NCBI GenBank assembly: GCA_016900015.1
Contig: JACJJM010000015.1
Span: 28,342-92,341, forward strand
Length of the DNA stretch: 64,000 nt
Reading direction: 5' to 3'
Source of the DNA: Phocaeicola coprophilus
GTDB taxonomy: Bacteria; Bacteroidota; Bacteroidia; Bacteroidales; Bacteroidaceae
Shown: positions 18,204-26,714 of the stretch, in pieces
Position numbering within the stretch: the stretch's first letter is position 1
Layout: the number at the start of each line of letters is the position of its first letter
Translations under genes and position numbers: made by a program
The notes under the pieces: model-generated
Told to the model about the DNA's origin: nothing
Seen by the model: the letters and a program-made list of their open reading frames with translations, nothing else
Databases searched by the model: none

Positions 18204-18251
18204 AAGGGCATGCGAAGGGAAGCATAATGCCTCGCCCCGTCGCATGCCCTT
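18204..18251 (-). terminator. Hairpin after the flavodiiron gene
   Basis: AAGGGCATGCGA (18204-18215) pairs perfectly with TCGCATGCCCTT (18240-18251) across a 24-base loop, 31 bases downstream of the flavodiiron stop. It could serve as a terminator although the T-run is short. Confidence 0.55.
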
Positions 18252-18281
18252 CTCCTAACCTACAGGCAGGAACAGCCCGGC

Positions 18282-19472
18282 TCAACGGTCGGCCTTCAAG
18301 CGGTCGGCCATCGCTTTGGCCAGTTCCTGGCAAGCGGTGCGCACGCTGTCCTTCATGCCCTGTTTCATCTCGACCGGAGTACCGACCACTTCAAACTTCA
18401 CCTTCTCACTGAAGGCTGCCAGTCGCTTCACGGCATGGCTGGCCCAGGAGAATGAGCCGAAGTAGCCCAGATAATGGTCCTTCATGTCGCGCATCTCGAT
18501 TTCGCTCATCAGCATCTCCATCTGCGGATAGATGGACGCATTGTAGGTCGGCGCACCCAGGATGATGCCTTTGTAGCGGAAGAGATCGGCCAATATATAG
18601 GAATGGTTCACGCGCGACACGTCGTGGAGGACAATCTTGCGGATGCCCTGCACGGAGAGTTCCTCGGCAATGGCTTCAGCCATCTGCTGCGTGTTGCCAT
18701 ACATGGAGCCGTAAGCGATGACCACGCCTTCTTCCGTCGCATAGCGGCTCAGGCGGTCATACACGCCGACCACCTTGGCAACGTTCTCGCCCGTCCACAC
18801 AGGCCCGTGCGTCGAGCAAATCATCTCGATGAACACACCGTCCAGTTTCTGCAAAGCCTTCTGCACGGGAGCACCATACTTGCCGACGATATTGGCATAA
18901 TAACGTTCCATCTCGCTCCAATAGAGGGTCGTGTCCATGTGGGTGTCGACTGGAGTCCCGTTGAGCGCTCCGAAACTGCCGAATGCATCGCCGGAGAAAA
19001 GGATGTGGTCCGTGAGGTCGTAGCTGACCATGGTCTCCGGCCAGTGGACCATCGGAATCATGTGGAAACGCAGCTTGTGGTGTCCCAGCTCGAGCGTATC
19101 GCCTTCATTGATCGCCCTTGTCTGTGCACCGACGCCGTAGAAGCCCTCCACCATGTCGAGCGCCTTCTTATTGCTTACGAGCGTTATGTTCGGGTAAAAT
19201 TGACGAAGCAGACGGATGGAACCGGAGTGGTCAGGCTCCATGTGGTTGATGACCAGATAATCAATGGGGCGTTTGCCGATGACCTCCCTCACCTTTTCTA
19301 TAAACAAGTCGAAAAAGTTCACATCAACCGTGTCGATCAACGCGACTTTCTCATCAGCAATCAGGTAAGAGTTATAGGTCACCCCGTAAGGCAACGGCCA
19401 CAGTCCTTCAAACAAAGTCTTGGCGCGGTCATTCACGCCTACATAATGTACATTTCCTTTTAACGTAATCAT
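18282..19472 (-). CDS. Flavodiiron protein (A-type flavoprotein)
   Basis: Flavodiiron proteins reduce O2 to water or NO to N2O in anaerobes. The 396-residue product has a metallo-beta-lactamase-like domain with diiron ligands in NHMEPDHSG (about 80-88) and further His/Asp ligands in PMVHWPETM, LFSGDAFGSFG and CSTHGPVW. A C-terminal flavodoxin domain from about 250 binds FMN (AYGSMYGNTQQMAEAIAEEL; GAPTYNASIYPQ). The length and the absence of extra domains fit class A. It starts 27 bases after the radical SAM gene on the same strand, so the two are probably cotranscribed. The likely role is oxygen protection. NO activity cannot be judged from sequence. Confidence 0.93.
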   Translation of the reverse strand: MITLKGNVHYVGVNDRAKTLFEGLWPLPYGVTYNSYLIADEKVALIDTVDVNFFDLFIEKVREVIGKRPIDYLVINHMEPDHSGSIRLLRQFYPNITLVSNKKALDMVEGFYGVGAQTRAINEGDTLELGHHKLRFHMIPMVHWPETMVSYDLTDHILFSGDAFGSFGALNGTPVDTHMDTTLYWSEMERYYANIVGKYGAPVQKALQKLDGVFIEMICSTHGPVWTGENVAKVVGVYDRLSRYATEEGVVIAYGSMYGNTQQMAEAIAEELSVQGIRKIVLHDVSRVNHSYILADLFRYKGIILGAPTYNASIYPQMEMLMSEIEMRDMKDHYLGYFGSFSWASHAVKRLAAFSEKVKFEVVGTPVEMKQGMKDSVRTACQELAKAMADRLKADR

Positions 19473-19499
19473 TGTCTTTGAAAGTTATATGGGTTATTT

Positions 19500-20462
19500 T
19501 TATTCTGCGGATTTCAGCTTGTAAAGTTTGCCCTGCCAAGTCTGCCTTTCCCTCATCCGAGCCTTCAAGCGATCCGTAAACTCATGGTTCTTCAGTCCCC
19601 AATCAGGAGCTATGAGCAAATGCTTGGGCGACTGCGACACGAAACGCTCCAGGACCAGGTCCGGACGCAGGCGTTCGATGTAGTCGATGACCAGCTCGAT
19701 GTATTCGTCAGCCGTGTAAAGACGGAATCCGGACGGGCAAGCAGCATATTCCTGCGCCATACGGGTCCCCCGGATAAGCTGCAACTGGTGCATTTTCAAC
19801 GTGGTGAGCGGCAGCTGTGAGACGGCTTCCGCCTGCGCCATCAATGCGTCATGCCCCTCTCCGGGCAATCCCAGGATGACATGGCCGCCCGTGTGTATCC
19901 CGGCAGCCGCTGTCCGCAGGATGGCATCCCGGGCTGTCTGGTAGGTATGTCCCCGATTGATGCGTGAGAGCGTCGCGTCGTTAGTGCTTTCAATGCCATA
20001 TTCCACGAGCAGGAAAGTCTCCCGGTTGAGCCTGGCCAGATAATCAAGCAGCTCATCGGGCATGCAGTCAGGACGTGTGCCGATGACCAGTCCGACGACA
20101 CCGGGCACGGAAAGTGCTTCCTCGTATTTGCGTTTAAGTTCCTCCAGCCCGGCATACGTGTTGGTGTAGGCTTGAAAATAGGCCAGATATTTCATATCCG
20201 GATATTTGCGGGAAAAGAAGGCTTTTCCTTCCTCCAACTGGCAAGTGATGGACTTGTCCGTCTGACAATAGTCAGGGTTAAAAGTCTGGTTATTACAATA
20301 GGTGCACCCTCCGTGACCGACCGTACCGTCACGGTTCGGACACGAAAAGCCTGCATTTAAAGAAATCTTCTGTACTTTCTCTTTAAAATACTTTCCTAGG
20401 AAAACATTCAAGTCGTTATAGAGAAAAGACGGTTCCATTTTTACTTTTTCCTGTTCTTTCAT
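19500..20462 (-). CDS. TIGR01212-family radical SAM protein (YhcC-like)
   Basis: A 320-residue radical SAM enzyme. The cluster-binding cysteines lie in CPNRDGTVGHGGCTYC (about 29-44). The first Cys is followed by the widely spaced Cys-x2-Cys, as in the YhcC/TIGR01212 group. Other hallmarks are GIESTNDATLSRINRGH and HVILGLPGEGHDALM. The substrate of this group is not known to me. I chose the ATG at 20460-20462 (MKEQEKVKMEP) because the candidate promoter at 20512-20542 lies within the longer open frame. It is upstream of the flavodiiron gene in the same direction and divergent from the DPP4 gene. Confidence 0.88.
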   Translation of the reverse strand: MKEQEKVKMEPSFLYNDLNVFLGKYFKEKVQKISLNAGFSCPNRDGTVGHGGCTYCNNQTFNPDYCQTDKSITCQLEEGKAFFSRKYPDMKYLAYFQAYTNTYAGLEELKRKYEEALSVPGVVGLVIGTRPDCMPDELLDYLARLNRETFLLVEYGIESTNDATLSRINRGHTYQTARDAILRTAAAGIHTGGHVILGLPGEGHDALMAQAEAVSQLPLTTLKMHQLQLIRGTRMAQEYAACPSGFRLYTADEYIELVIDYIERLRPDLVLERFVSQSPKHLLIAPDWGLKNHEFTDRLKARMRERQTWQGKLYKLKSAE

Positions 20463-20511
20463 TATGCTATGGACTCGTAAACCTAGTGTTTGCCACCTAT
20501 GAAAACGGCGA

Positions 20512-20542
20512 CAAAAATACGAAAAAGAAGCGGAAATCACAG
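20512..20542 (-). promoter_or_regulatory. Candidate promoter for the radical SAM-flavodiiron pair
   Basis: The minus strand has TATTTTTG (20512-20519), with CTG rather than TTG 20 bases upstream (20540-20542). It lies 50 bases before the chosen start codon. Confidence 0.4.
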
Positions 20543-20591
20543 TTGAAACTCTTACATTTGCAGACATTAGTCATTATAATTAACCTATTAT

Positions 20592-22802
20592 ATGAAAAAA
20601 CTAACGATTTTATTAGCACTCTTTTTGGCTTGTGCAGCACCCATCGTGCGTGCTGCCGATAAGTTGGAAATGCAAGATGTCGTGTCAGGCAAATATGCGG
20701 CCCAGCGTATATATGGCGTCAATCCATTGCTTGACGGCGAACATTATGCACAAATCAGCAATGACGGAAAACGCATTGTCAAGTATTCATTCAAGGACGG
20801 CAAGGAAGTGGGAACCATATTCGATGTCACCACGGCACGCAACGTCAAGCTCGACAGTTTCGACGGATATATCATGTCGCCTGATGAAAGCCGTATCCTG
20901 ATACAGACAAACACCCGCCCCATCTATCGCCGCTCCTTCACGGCTGAATATTATATCTACTCTGTCAGAAACAACACCCTCGAACCGCTTTCCAAAAACG
21001 GCCCGCAGCAAGTCCCCCTGTTCTCACCCGACGGAAACAACATCGCCTTCGTCCGTGACAACAACATCTTCCTCGTCAAGCTGCTCTTCGACAACAGCGA
21101 ATCACAAGTAACCAAGGACGGAAAGTTCAATGAGGTGCTCAACGGCATCCCTGACTGGGTCAACGAAGAAGAATTCGGTTACAACCGTGCCTTCGACTTC
21201 AGCGCCGACAGCAAGATGATAGCCTTCATCCGCTTCGACGAGACCAAAGTCCCCATGTTCTCCTTCCCGCTCTATCAAGGCATGGCACCCGCTTACACGC
21301 AGTTTGCCGAATATCCCGGATATTATTCTTACAAATACCCTGTGCCCGGAGCGCAAAACTCGGAAGTGACCGTACACACGTATGACATCAAAAGCCACGT
21401 CACCCGCCAAATGGACCTGCCTCTCGACAAAGACGGATATATCCCCCGCATTCAGTTCTCCGATGACCCGGACGGCCTCATCATCACTACCCTCAATCGC
21501 AACCAGAACCGCTTTGAAGTCTACATGGCCAATCCCCGCTCACGTGTCTGCCGCCTGCTGGTGCGCGACGAAGCCCCGCAATATATCAAAGAATCGGCTT
21601 ATGCCGACCTGCACTTCTATGACGACTCCTTCGTGCTGATGAGCGAGCGCGACGGCTTCAACCATATCTACCTGTATTCCCTCAACGGAAACATGCTCCG
21701 CCAGGTGACAAAGGGCAACTATGAAGTGAAATCATTCATCGGATGGGACAAGAAAAACAATGTGTTCTATTATGAAAGCAACGAGGAAAGCCCCTTGTGC
21801 ACGGCTGTCTACAAAATCGACGCAAAAGGACGCAAGACCAAGTTGAGCCAAGAACGTGGCACGAACAATGCCATCTTCAGCCAGGACCTGCGCTACTTCA
21901 TGAATACGTACACCAACTTCAACACTCCTCCCGTCATCACCCTCAATGACAACAAAGGCAAAGTGCTGAAGACCCTGGTCGACAATGAAGCTCTGAAAGA
22001 ACGTCTCGCCTCTATGAACCTGGGGCAACGCGAACTCTTCACATTCAAGACCTCGGACGGCACGGAGCTGAACGGCTGGATGGTGAAACCGGCCGATTTC
22101 GACCCGACAAAGAAATACCCCGTCGTCATGTACCAATACAGCGGCCCAGGCTCACAGATGGTGACTGACAGCTGGAACAACGGTGCACGCGGCAACGGTT
22201 GTCTGTGGGAAATGTACATGGCCGGTAAAGGCTTCATCTGTGTCTGCGTCGACGGACGCGGCACGGGCGGACGCGGAGCAGCTTTCGAGAAATGCACGTA
22301 CATGCAACTGGGCGTCAAGGAAGCACATGACCAAGTAGAGACAGCTCAATACCTCTCCACGCTCCCCTACGTGAAGAAAGACGCCATCGGCATCTGGGGC
22401 TGGAGCTTCGGAGGCTACAACACGCTGATGTCCATGAGTGAAGGCACACCGGTGTTTGCCGTAGGTGTGGCCGTTGCTCCCCCGACAAGCTGGCGTTACT
22501 ACGATTCGGTCTACACCGAACGCTTCATGCGCACTCCGAAAGAAAACGCTGAAGGATACCGTGCATCCTCAGCCTTGGAACGTGTCGGAAAGTTACACGG
22601 CAAGCTGTTGCTCGTCCATGGTCTGGCCGACGACAATGTGCACTTCCGCAACACGGCAGAATATAGCGAAGCACTCGTACAAGCCGGCATCCAGTTTGAC
22701 ATGCACGTCTATACAAACCGCAACCACAGCATCAGTGGCGGCAACACCAGCCTGCACGTGTATTCGCTCATCGCCAACTATTTCATTGATAATCTGAAAT
22801 AA
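20592..22802 (+). CDS. Dipeptidyl peptidase IV (S9B family)
   Basis: A 736-residue exported serine peptidase that removes N-terminal Xaa-Pro dipeptides. Residues 1-21 form a signal peptide. Residues 40-490 hold the eight-bladed DPPIV propeller, including the substrate-binding double-Glu motif in DWVNEEEFGY. The alpha/beta hydrolase domain from about 500 has the nucleophile in GWSFGGY (Ser605), Asp near 680 in GLADDN and His712 in NRNHSI. A TACATTTG -7 box at 20553-20560 lies upstream, without a clear -33 partner. A strong hairpin follows the stop. Proline-specific peptidases of this kind are common in gut Bacteroidales. Confidence 0.93.
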   Translation: MKKLTILLALFLACAAPIVRAADKLEMQDVVSGKYAAQRIYGVNPLLDGEHYAQISNDGKRIVKYSFKDGKEVGTIFDVTTARNVKLDSFDGYIMSPDESRILIQTNTRPIYRRSFTAEYYIYSVRNNTLEPLSKNGPQQVPLFSPDGNNIAFVRDNNIFLVKLLFDNSESQVTKDGKFNEVLNGIPDWVNEEEFGYNRAFDFSADSKMIAFIRFDETKVPMFSFPLYQGMAPAYTQFAEYPGYYSYKYPVPGAQNSEVTVHTYDIKSHVTRQMDLPLDKDGYIPRIQFSDDPDGLIITTLNRNQNRFEVYMANPRSRVCRLLVRDEAPQYIKESAYADLHFYDDSFVLMSERDGFNHIYLYSLNGNMLRQVTKGNYEVKSFIGWDKKNNVFYYESNEESPLCTAVYKIDAKGRKTKLSQERGTNNAIFSQDLRYFMNTYTNFNTPPVITLNDNKGKVLKTLVDNEALKERLASMNLGQRELFTFKTSDGTELNGWMVKPADFDPTKKYPVVMYQYSGPGSQMVTDSWNNGARGNGCLWEMYMAGKGFICVCVDGRGTGGRGAAFEKCTYMQLGVKEAHDQVETAQYLSTLPYVKKDAIGIWGWSFGGYNTLMSMSEGTPVFAVGVAVAPPTSWRYYDSVYTERFMRTPKENAEGYRASSALERVGKLHGKLLLVHGLADDNVHFRNTAEYSEALVQAGIQFDMHVYTNRNHSISGGNTSLHVYSLIANYFIDNLK

Positions 22803-22823
22803 CAAACAGAACCGGACAGTGAC

Positions 22824-22858
22824 AACGAGGCTGTGTCCTCTATGACACAGCCTCGTTT
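22824..22858. terminator. Bidirectional terminator
   Basis: AACGAGGCTGTGTC and GACACAGCCTCGTT form a perfect 14-bp stem with a 6-base loop. It serves the DPP4 gene on the plus strand and the convergent SUMF1-type gene on the minus strand. Confidence 0.85.
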
Positions 22859-22879
22859 AACTATACAAAAGCAACTGTT

Positions 22880-24223
22880 TCAATTATTGTCCGACCGTAC
22901 CACACGGAAACCGACATTGGCATAACCATGCGAACCATTCCTAACGTCATCTGCCTTTTCGCTGCGGCAATCATCGCGTTTGGAATCCCAGCTACCGCCT
23001 TTAATGATATAAAAGCCCTTGTTGTCTATCGACGAAGTCCATTCCCAGCAGTTACCCCAAAAGTCAATTCCACCACAAGCTCCTTTGCTTTGTTCGTATG
23101 CATCCACAGCCGTTAATCTACGTTCTGCATGGCCGGCATTCATGAAAACATCCTTGGGCATGTGCCCGGCAGCAAGCACCCATTCTTCCTCATTAGGCAG
23201 ACGATAGGTATGTGTGGGGTCATTCTGAGTGAGCCAGTTGCAATACGCTTCGGCGTCCTTGATTGAGATACCCACGACAGGATAATCGTCTTTTCCCCTA
23301 TCATACGCAAACGTTGGGTTGAAGGCCGCATATTCGGCATTGGTTACAGGTGCATAACCGATATAAGCATTTGTAGCCGACGCTCCGCGCAACACCATCC
23401 AAGCGTCTTCGGGATTTTCATCCCTACGTGGGTCAATGAAGCGCAGGAATTGCTGTTGTATTCGGACGTCGCGGTTTTCCACCATTTCATTCACGATGCC
23501 TTGCATGTGTTCCACAATGTGATAAGTCCTTGCCTCACGCTCCAGCTCGCGAAGTTTGTTTTTCTTTCTCGCCACAACTTTATCGTAACGAATGCCCATC
23601 CGCTCCAATAATGCCTGTCGGTTAGCTTCCGTCGGTTTCCTTCGGTATTGGATGAAAAGCTTGTGTGTCATGGCATCCATCTTCGGACGTTCCTTCTCGA
23701 CAAGTGGAGCATCAGGCTCCTCAAACTCCAGTTCACTTTCCACCAGGTCGCTCGGAGCGATAAAGACTCCCGGGCTTACAGCCTGATGAACACCGAAATA
23801 ATCAGCCACAAGACCGTCTTTGTAAATGGAAAGCCGGTATCCGCCGTAAAGGTCGCAAGGCAAGGTGAAAATGAAATAGTCCTTGCAGGGTGTGAAGCCT
23901 GAGGAATCGGAAGCAATGAACGTGATGATGGTACTTGCGTTTTCCATTCCTTCCGCCTGTGTGTTCCCTTGTACGTTCGTTTTGATGTTCGCCTTACCTG
24001 CCAACGGATTACCGTCTACGCTTTCCAACTCGACTTTGGTCACACCGGAAAGACGGATGTTGAACTTAATACCGCAACAGAGTTCGGAATCGCCATCATA
24101 TCCGTTATCCTTATCTGTTTGAACGGAAGAGACCACCATTATACTCCCTCTGCTGTTCTCTTGGGCGGACACAACAGTGACCGTCACAATGGCTACGGCC
24201 ATTGCTAAAAATAACTTTTTCAT
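22880..24223 (-). CDS. Exported SUMF1/formylglycine-generating-enzyme-like domain protein
   Basis: A 447-residue protein with a signal peptide (1-20, ending VVSAQ). The N-terminal region of about 160 residues is unique and beta-rich (DYFIFTLPCDLYGGYRLSIY). A helical linker covers 180-275. The FGE-sulfatase/SUMF1-type domain lies at about 280-447 (APVTNAEYAAFNP, YCNWLTQNDPTHTYRLPNEE, EWVLAAG, WGNCWEWTSS, KGGSWDS, GFRVVRSDN). The catalytic cysteine pair of true formylglycine enzymes is not evident, so it is probably a binding or structural relative, as in GldK-like proteins. It ends the minus-strand cluster led by the ECF sigma gene region, and a truncated paralogue lies just upstream. Confidence 0.8.
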   Translation of the reverse strand: MKKLFLAMAVAIVTVTVVSAQENSRGSIMVVSSVQTDKDNGYDGDSELCCGIKFNIRLSGVTKVELESVDGNPLAGKANIKTNVQGNTQAEGMENASTIITFIASDSSGFTPCKDYFIFTLPCDLYGGYRLSIYKDGLVADYFGVHQAVSPGVFIAPSDLVESELEFEEPDAPLVEKERPKMDAMTHKLFIQYRRKPTEANRQALLERMGIRYDKVVARKKNKLRELEREARTYHIVEHMQGIVNEMVENRDVRIQQQFLRFIDPRRDENPEDAWMVLRGASATNAYIGYAPVTNAEYAAFNPTFAYDRGKDDYPVVGISIKDAEAYCNWLTQNDPTHTYRLPNEEEWVLAAGHMPKDVFMNAGHAERRLTAVDAYEQSKGACGGIDFWGNCWEWTSSIDNKGFYIIKGGSWDSKRDDCRSEKADDVRNGSHGYANVGFRVVRSDNN

Positions 24224-24245
24224 AGTTGAAATACTGTTTAAAATG

Positions 24246-24779
24246 TTAGATATTAGGAACTGTTCTCACCACTCGGAAACCAACATTGGCATAGCCCTGC
24301 GAGCCGTCCCTTACCACATCGGATTTCTCACTGCGGCAATCGTCACGGTCGGAATCCCAACTGCCCCCCTTTGATGATATACAAGCCATTGGCATCTGCC
24401 GATGAAGTCCATTCCCAACAATTTCCCCAAAAGTCAATGCCGCCATCAGTCCGTCTTTGTAGATGGACAGCCTGTAACCCCCGTAAAAATCGCAAGGCAA
24501 GGTGAATATGGCTTGCTCCTGCATTTGCCGCACATTGTCATTGCCCCGTTTGGGACCGCCATGCAGGTAAACTACCAGAATAGGGGTTGCCTGTCCGCTT
24601 CCGGTTGCAATCACAGCTTTCCTGTACGGGAATATGACATTCTCGTAAGTCCAGCTTTCAAAAGAAAAAGTGAGAGGTGCAACCGGAGCGGAAGCAAGGG
24701 AAATCCTGAAGCTCCAAAGGGAACAAACAAGAAGGAGTGTGGTTCTTAGGAGGCCGGCATTCTTTTTAGCAAGCCTCAT
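24246..24779 (-). pseudogene. Chimeric relic: esterase N-terminus joined to SUMF1-type fragments
   Basis: The 177-residue frame is a patchwork. Residues 1-90 resemble the start of an exported alpha/beta esterase (FPYRKAVIATGSGQ, VVYLHGGPKRGNDN). Residues 91-111 (IFTLPCDFYGGYRLSIYKDG) match the neighbouring SUMF1-type protein almost exactly. The DNA that follows encodes its GGIDFWGNCWEWTSS segment, but in another frame. After a run of six G (24364-24369), where five would keep the frame, the ending KGGSWDSDRDDCRSEKSDVV returns in frame. About 225 residues of the paralogue are missing at the first joint. The open frame is therefore accidental and the product is not expected to work. Confidence 0.75.
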
Positions 24780-24784
24780 GTCTG

Positions 24785-25126
24785 TTACTTTTTAGGTGCG
24801 TGTTTCCGTCTTTCGGCTGCTACCTCCTCCTGTAATTGCTTGTAAAGCACTTGCTGGTCGGAAGTCAGCACAGCCGCAATGTCTGTTATCAGCTTATCCA
24901 TCGCTTCTTTACGCTTTTCCTTAGGATATTTCTGCTTGTAGAAATCGGCGTAAAGGTCGCGTATCTGGCTTTTCTGGTTGTCTGTCAGCGACAGTTTCTC
25001 ATCGAGTTTTTGGATGCGTTGCTCAGTACGCTGTTGCGGTGTCAGGCGCTGACGGTTGTTGTCTTGTGCTGAAAGGATTTGACCCATCGAAACGGCTATC
25101 AGCATAGCCATGATTAACTTTTTCAT
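24785..25126 (-). CDS. Spy/CpxP-like exported protein (DUF4890-like)
   Basis: A 113-residue protein with a signal peptide (MKKLIMAMLIAVSMGQILSA). The mature part is wholly helical and charged, with LTPQQRTEQRIQKLDEKLSL and TDNQKSQIRDLYADFYKQKY, the pattern of LTxxQ-type periplasmic chaperone/sensor proteins related to Spy and CpxP. I assign the DUF4890-like group with moderate certainty. I chose the ATG at 25124-25126, which gives a clean signal peptide. It follows another Spy-like gene and an ECF sigma/anti-sigma pair, which suggests an envelope-stress regulon. Confidence 0.68.
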   Translation of the reverse strand: MKKLIMAMLIAVSMGQILSAQDNNRQRLTPQQRTEQRIQKLDEKLSLTDNQKSQIRDLYADFYKQKYPKEKRKEAMDKLITDIAAVLTSDQQVLYKQLQEEVAAERRKHAPKK

Positions 25127-25155
25127 ACGATATAAATTTAACAAGTGAATAGTTT

Positions 25156-25590
25156 CTATTGGCCAGGCCTTCTACTTCGCTTGGAAAGTCGTTCCATCAT
25201 CTGCCGTTCCAGTTCATAGACGCGCCGGATTTGTTTTTGTGTCAGAAACTTGCTATAGATGGCATAATACTTCCGCCTCAAGTCCAATATCTTCTGGCTG
25301 TGGTCGAAACGTTCTTTCAATGCCTGCTCCGTTTCTTCATCGGTCATTTGGCTGTGTGGTTGCTTCGGACGCGGACCGAGTGCCCAGATGTCCCGTTGAA
25401 ACTGGCAGAAGGTCTCGATAAAACGCCGGCTTGTCGTGTCATTCATCGCCATCTCCTTTGCGATATGCTTGGCCTGTACCTCTGCCAGTTGTTCGCGAGT
25501 GAGGCGTTGTCTGCGGCTCTGTGCCGAAACCGAGCCACAGAAAGTTGTCAACAAGACAACCGATAGCAATAATCTGATAACATGTTTCAT
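25156..25590 (-). CDS. Spy/CpxP-like exported protein
   Basis: A 144-residue exported helical protein with a signal peptide ending CGSVSAQ. The LTREQLAEVQAKHIAKEMAM and KILDLRRKYYAIYSKFLTQK segments are typical of LTxxQ-motif periplasmic proteins, where QKQIRRVYELERQMMERL forms the last helix. I prefer the ATG at 25588-25590 because an AAAAGGA ribosome-binding-like stretch lies 9 bases upstream. The ATG at 25597-25599 is an alternative. It is part of the sigma-led minus-strand cluster and the second of two Spy-like genes. Its function is inferred only from fold and context. Confidence 0.66.
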   Translation of the reverse strand: MKHVIRLLLSVVLLTTFCGSVSAQSRRQRLTREQLAEVQAKHIAKEMAMNDTTSRRFIETFCQFQRDIWALGPRPKQPHSQMTDEETEQALKERFDHSQKILDLRRKYYAIYSKFLTQKQIRRVYELERQMMERLSKRSRRPGQ

Positions 25591-25606
25591 ACCTATCATT
25601 CCTTTT

Positions 25607-25939
25607 TTATTCGTTCATAAATATATCTTCTTGATAGACCGACAGCATATAAGCCTGATCTTCTTGACTTAAGTTGGCAAATGCCTGTTCCACCTTAGAG
25701 AAACTGCCGGCTTGCTTCTTGAAAGGGAAAGGATTGAACACTAACAACAAGGCTATGCTTGCAGCTACCGCCAAAGCTCCGGCGAAAATATGCAGGCGGT
25801 GTGTCTTGCGCTTGCGCGTTGGAGAAAGTCCGCTTTGCACCTCTTTCCATATATTCGCTTCCATTTCGTCAAAGAAGCCTTGCGGAGTCTTGTAAGGCAT
25901 ACGCTTCCCAATCCGGTCAAAATCAAAATCTTTTTTCAT
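25607..25939 (-). CDS. Probable anti-sigma factor, single-pass membrane protein
   Basis: A 110-residue protein with an N-terminal soluble part (RIGKRMPYKTPQGFFDEMEA), one transmembrane helix (about 50-66, IFAGALAVAASIALLLVF) and a short outer tail. It starts 4 bases after the sigma-factor stop. That spacing, the topology and the YKTPxGFFDEM motif common in Bacteroidales sigma-linked proteins support an anti-sigma role. This is inference from context, as there is no recognisable zinc anti-sigma motif. Confidence 0.65.
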   Translation of the reverse strand: MKKDFDFDRIGKRMPYKTPQGFFDEMEANIWKEVQSGLSPTRKRKTHRLHIFAGALAVAASIALLLVFNPFPFKKQAGSFSKVEQAFANLSQEDQAYMLSVYQEDIFMNE

Positions 25940-25943
25940 ATCC

Positions 25944-26486
25944 TTAATCTGTGGAGTTCATATACTTTATTATCTTCTCTTTAGCCAAATGATAATTGAC
26001 TTTCACATTGGCTGCCGTAGAGTTTGTGATGGAGGCTATCTCGTCATATCCCAATTCATTGTAGTAACGCAAGTTGAAAGCCAGCTGTTGCTTAGTGGGC
26101 AATGAATGTATGGCCTTTTGCAACTTCACGGCTTCCAAATCGCCGTAATCCACATAGTCGTCAGCCATCAAGGTGTTTACTCCGGCTTCCGGGTCATCCA
26201 GAGAAAGCCGCTCTTCCCGTCTGCGCTCCACTATGCGCAGAGCCTCGTTGGTAGCAATCCGGAAAATCCATGCCCCCAGCGAACACTCGCCCTTGAATTG
26301 GAGAAAAGAACGAAAGACCCGTACAAACGTCTCTTGAGTGGCATCCTGTGCATCATCATGCGAGACAACCAGTCGGCGGATATGCCAATACACAGGTTCT
26401 TTGTATTTCGCCATCAGCAGCCGGAATCCGTTTTCAGCATTCTTTTTCAAGGCTGAAACGATGTCCGTATCATTCCGCGTTGCCAT
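25944..26486 (-). CDS. ECF RNA polymerase sigma factor
   Basis: A 180-residue sigma-70 ECF factor. Region 2 is seen in HDDAQDATQETFVRVFRSFL and GAWIFRIATNEAL. Region 4 is seen in YNELGYDEIASITNSTAANV. The length is standard. Its start overlaps the end of the His-rich lipoprotein gene by 17 bases, and its stop is 4 bases before the putative anti-sigma gene. With two Spy-like genes downstream this looks like an envelope or metal-stress sigma unit rather than a SusCD-linked one. Confidence 0.9.
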   Translation of the reverse strand: MATRNDTDIVSALKKNAENGFRLLMAKYKEPVYWHIRRLVVSHDDAQDATQETFVRVFRSFLQFKGECSLGAWIFRIATNEALRIVERRREERLSLDDPEAGVNTLMADDYVDYGDLEAVKLQKAIHSLPTKQQLAFNLRYYNELGYDEIASITNSTAANVKVNYHLAKEKIIKYMNSTD

Positions 26487-26709
26487 AGGAATATGGTTCG
26501 GTCATAGCCAAACATTCTTCAACGTTTATACAATCCTTGCTTTGCTCCGGATTGGAGACCTGTCCCGCTATAATCACCACCTTGTGATGGTGGGGATGAT
26601 GGTGGCGATGCCGGGGATGTCTATGCAATGTGCCGCAAGAACTTACCACCAGCGCCATCAATGCCATCCCAATCATAATTCCAAATTTCTTACCTGTTTT
26701 CATCTTCAT
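26470..26709 (-). CDS. Small histidine-rich lipoprotein
   Basis: A 79-residue protein whose signal peptide ends in the lipobox VVSSC. The mature N-terminus is strikingly His-rich (HRHPRHRHHHPHHHK), able in principle to bind divalent metals such as Ni, Zn or Cu. The remaining 35 residues are not distinctive. The ATG at 26707-26709 is chosen. The 3' end overlaps the sigma gene, so expression is coupled. It could be a metal sensor or buffer for the sigma system, which is inference only. Confidence 0.6.
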   Translation of the reverse strand: MKMKTGKKFGIMIGMALMALVVSSCGTLHRHPRHRHHHPHHHKVVIIAGQVSNPEQSKDCINVEECLAMTEPYSYGNAE

Positions 26710-26714
26710 AAGCC

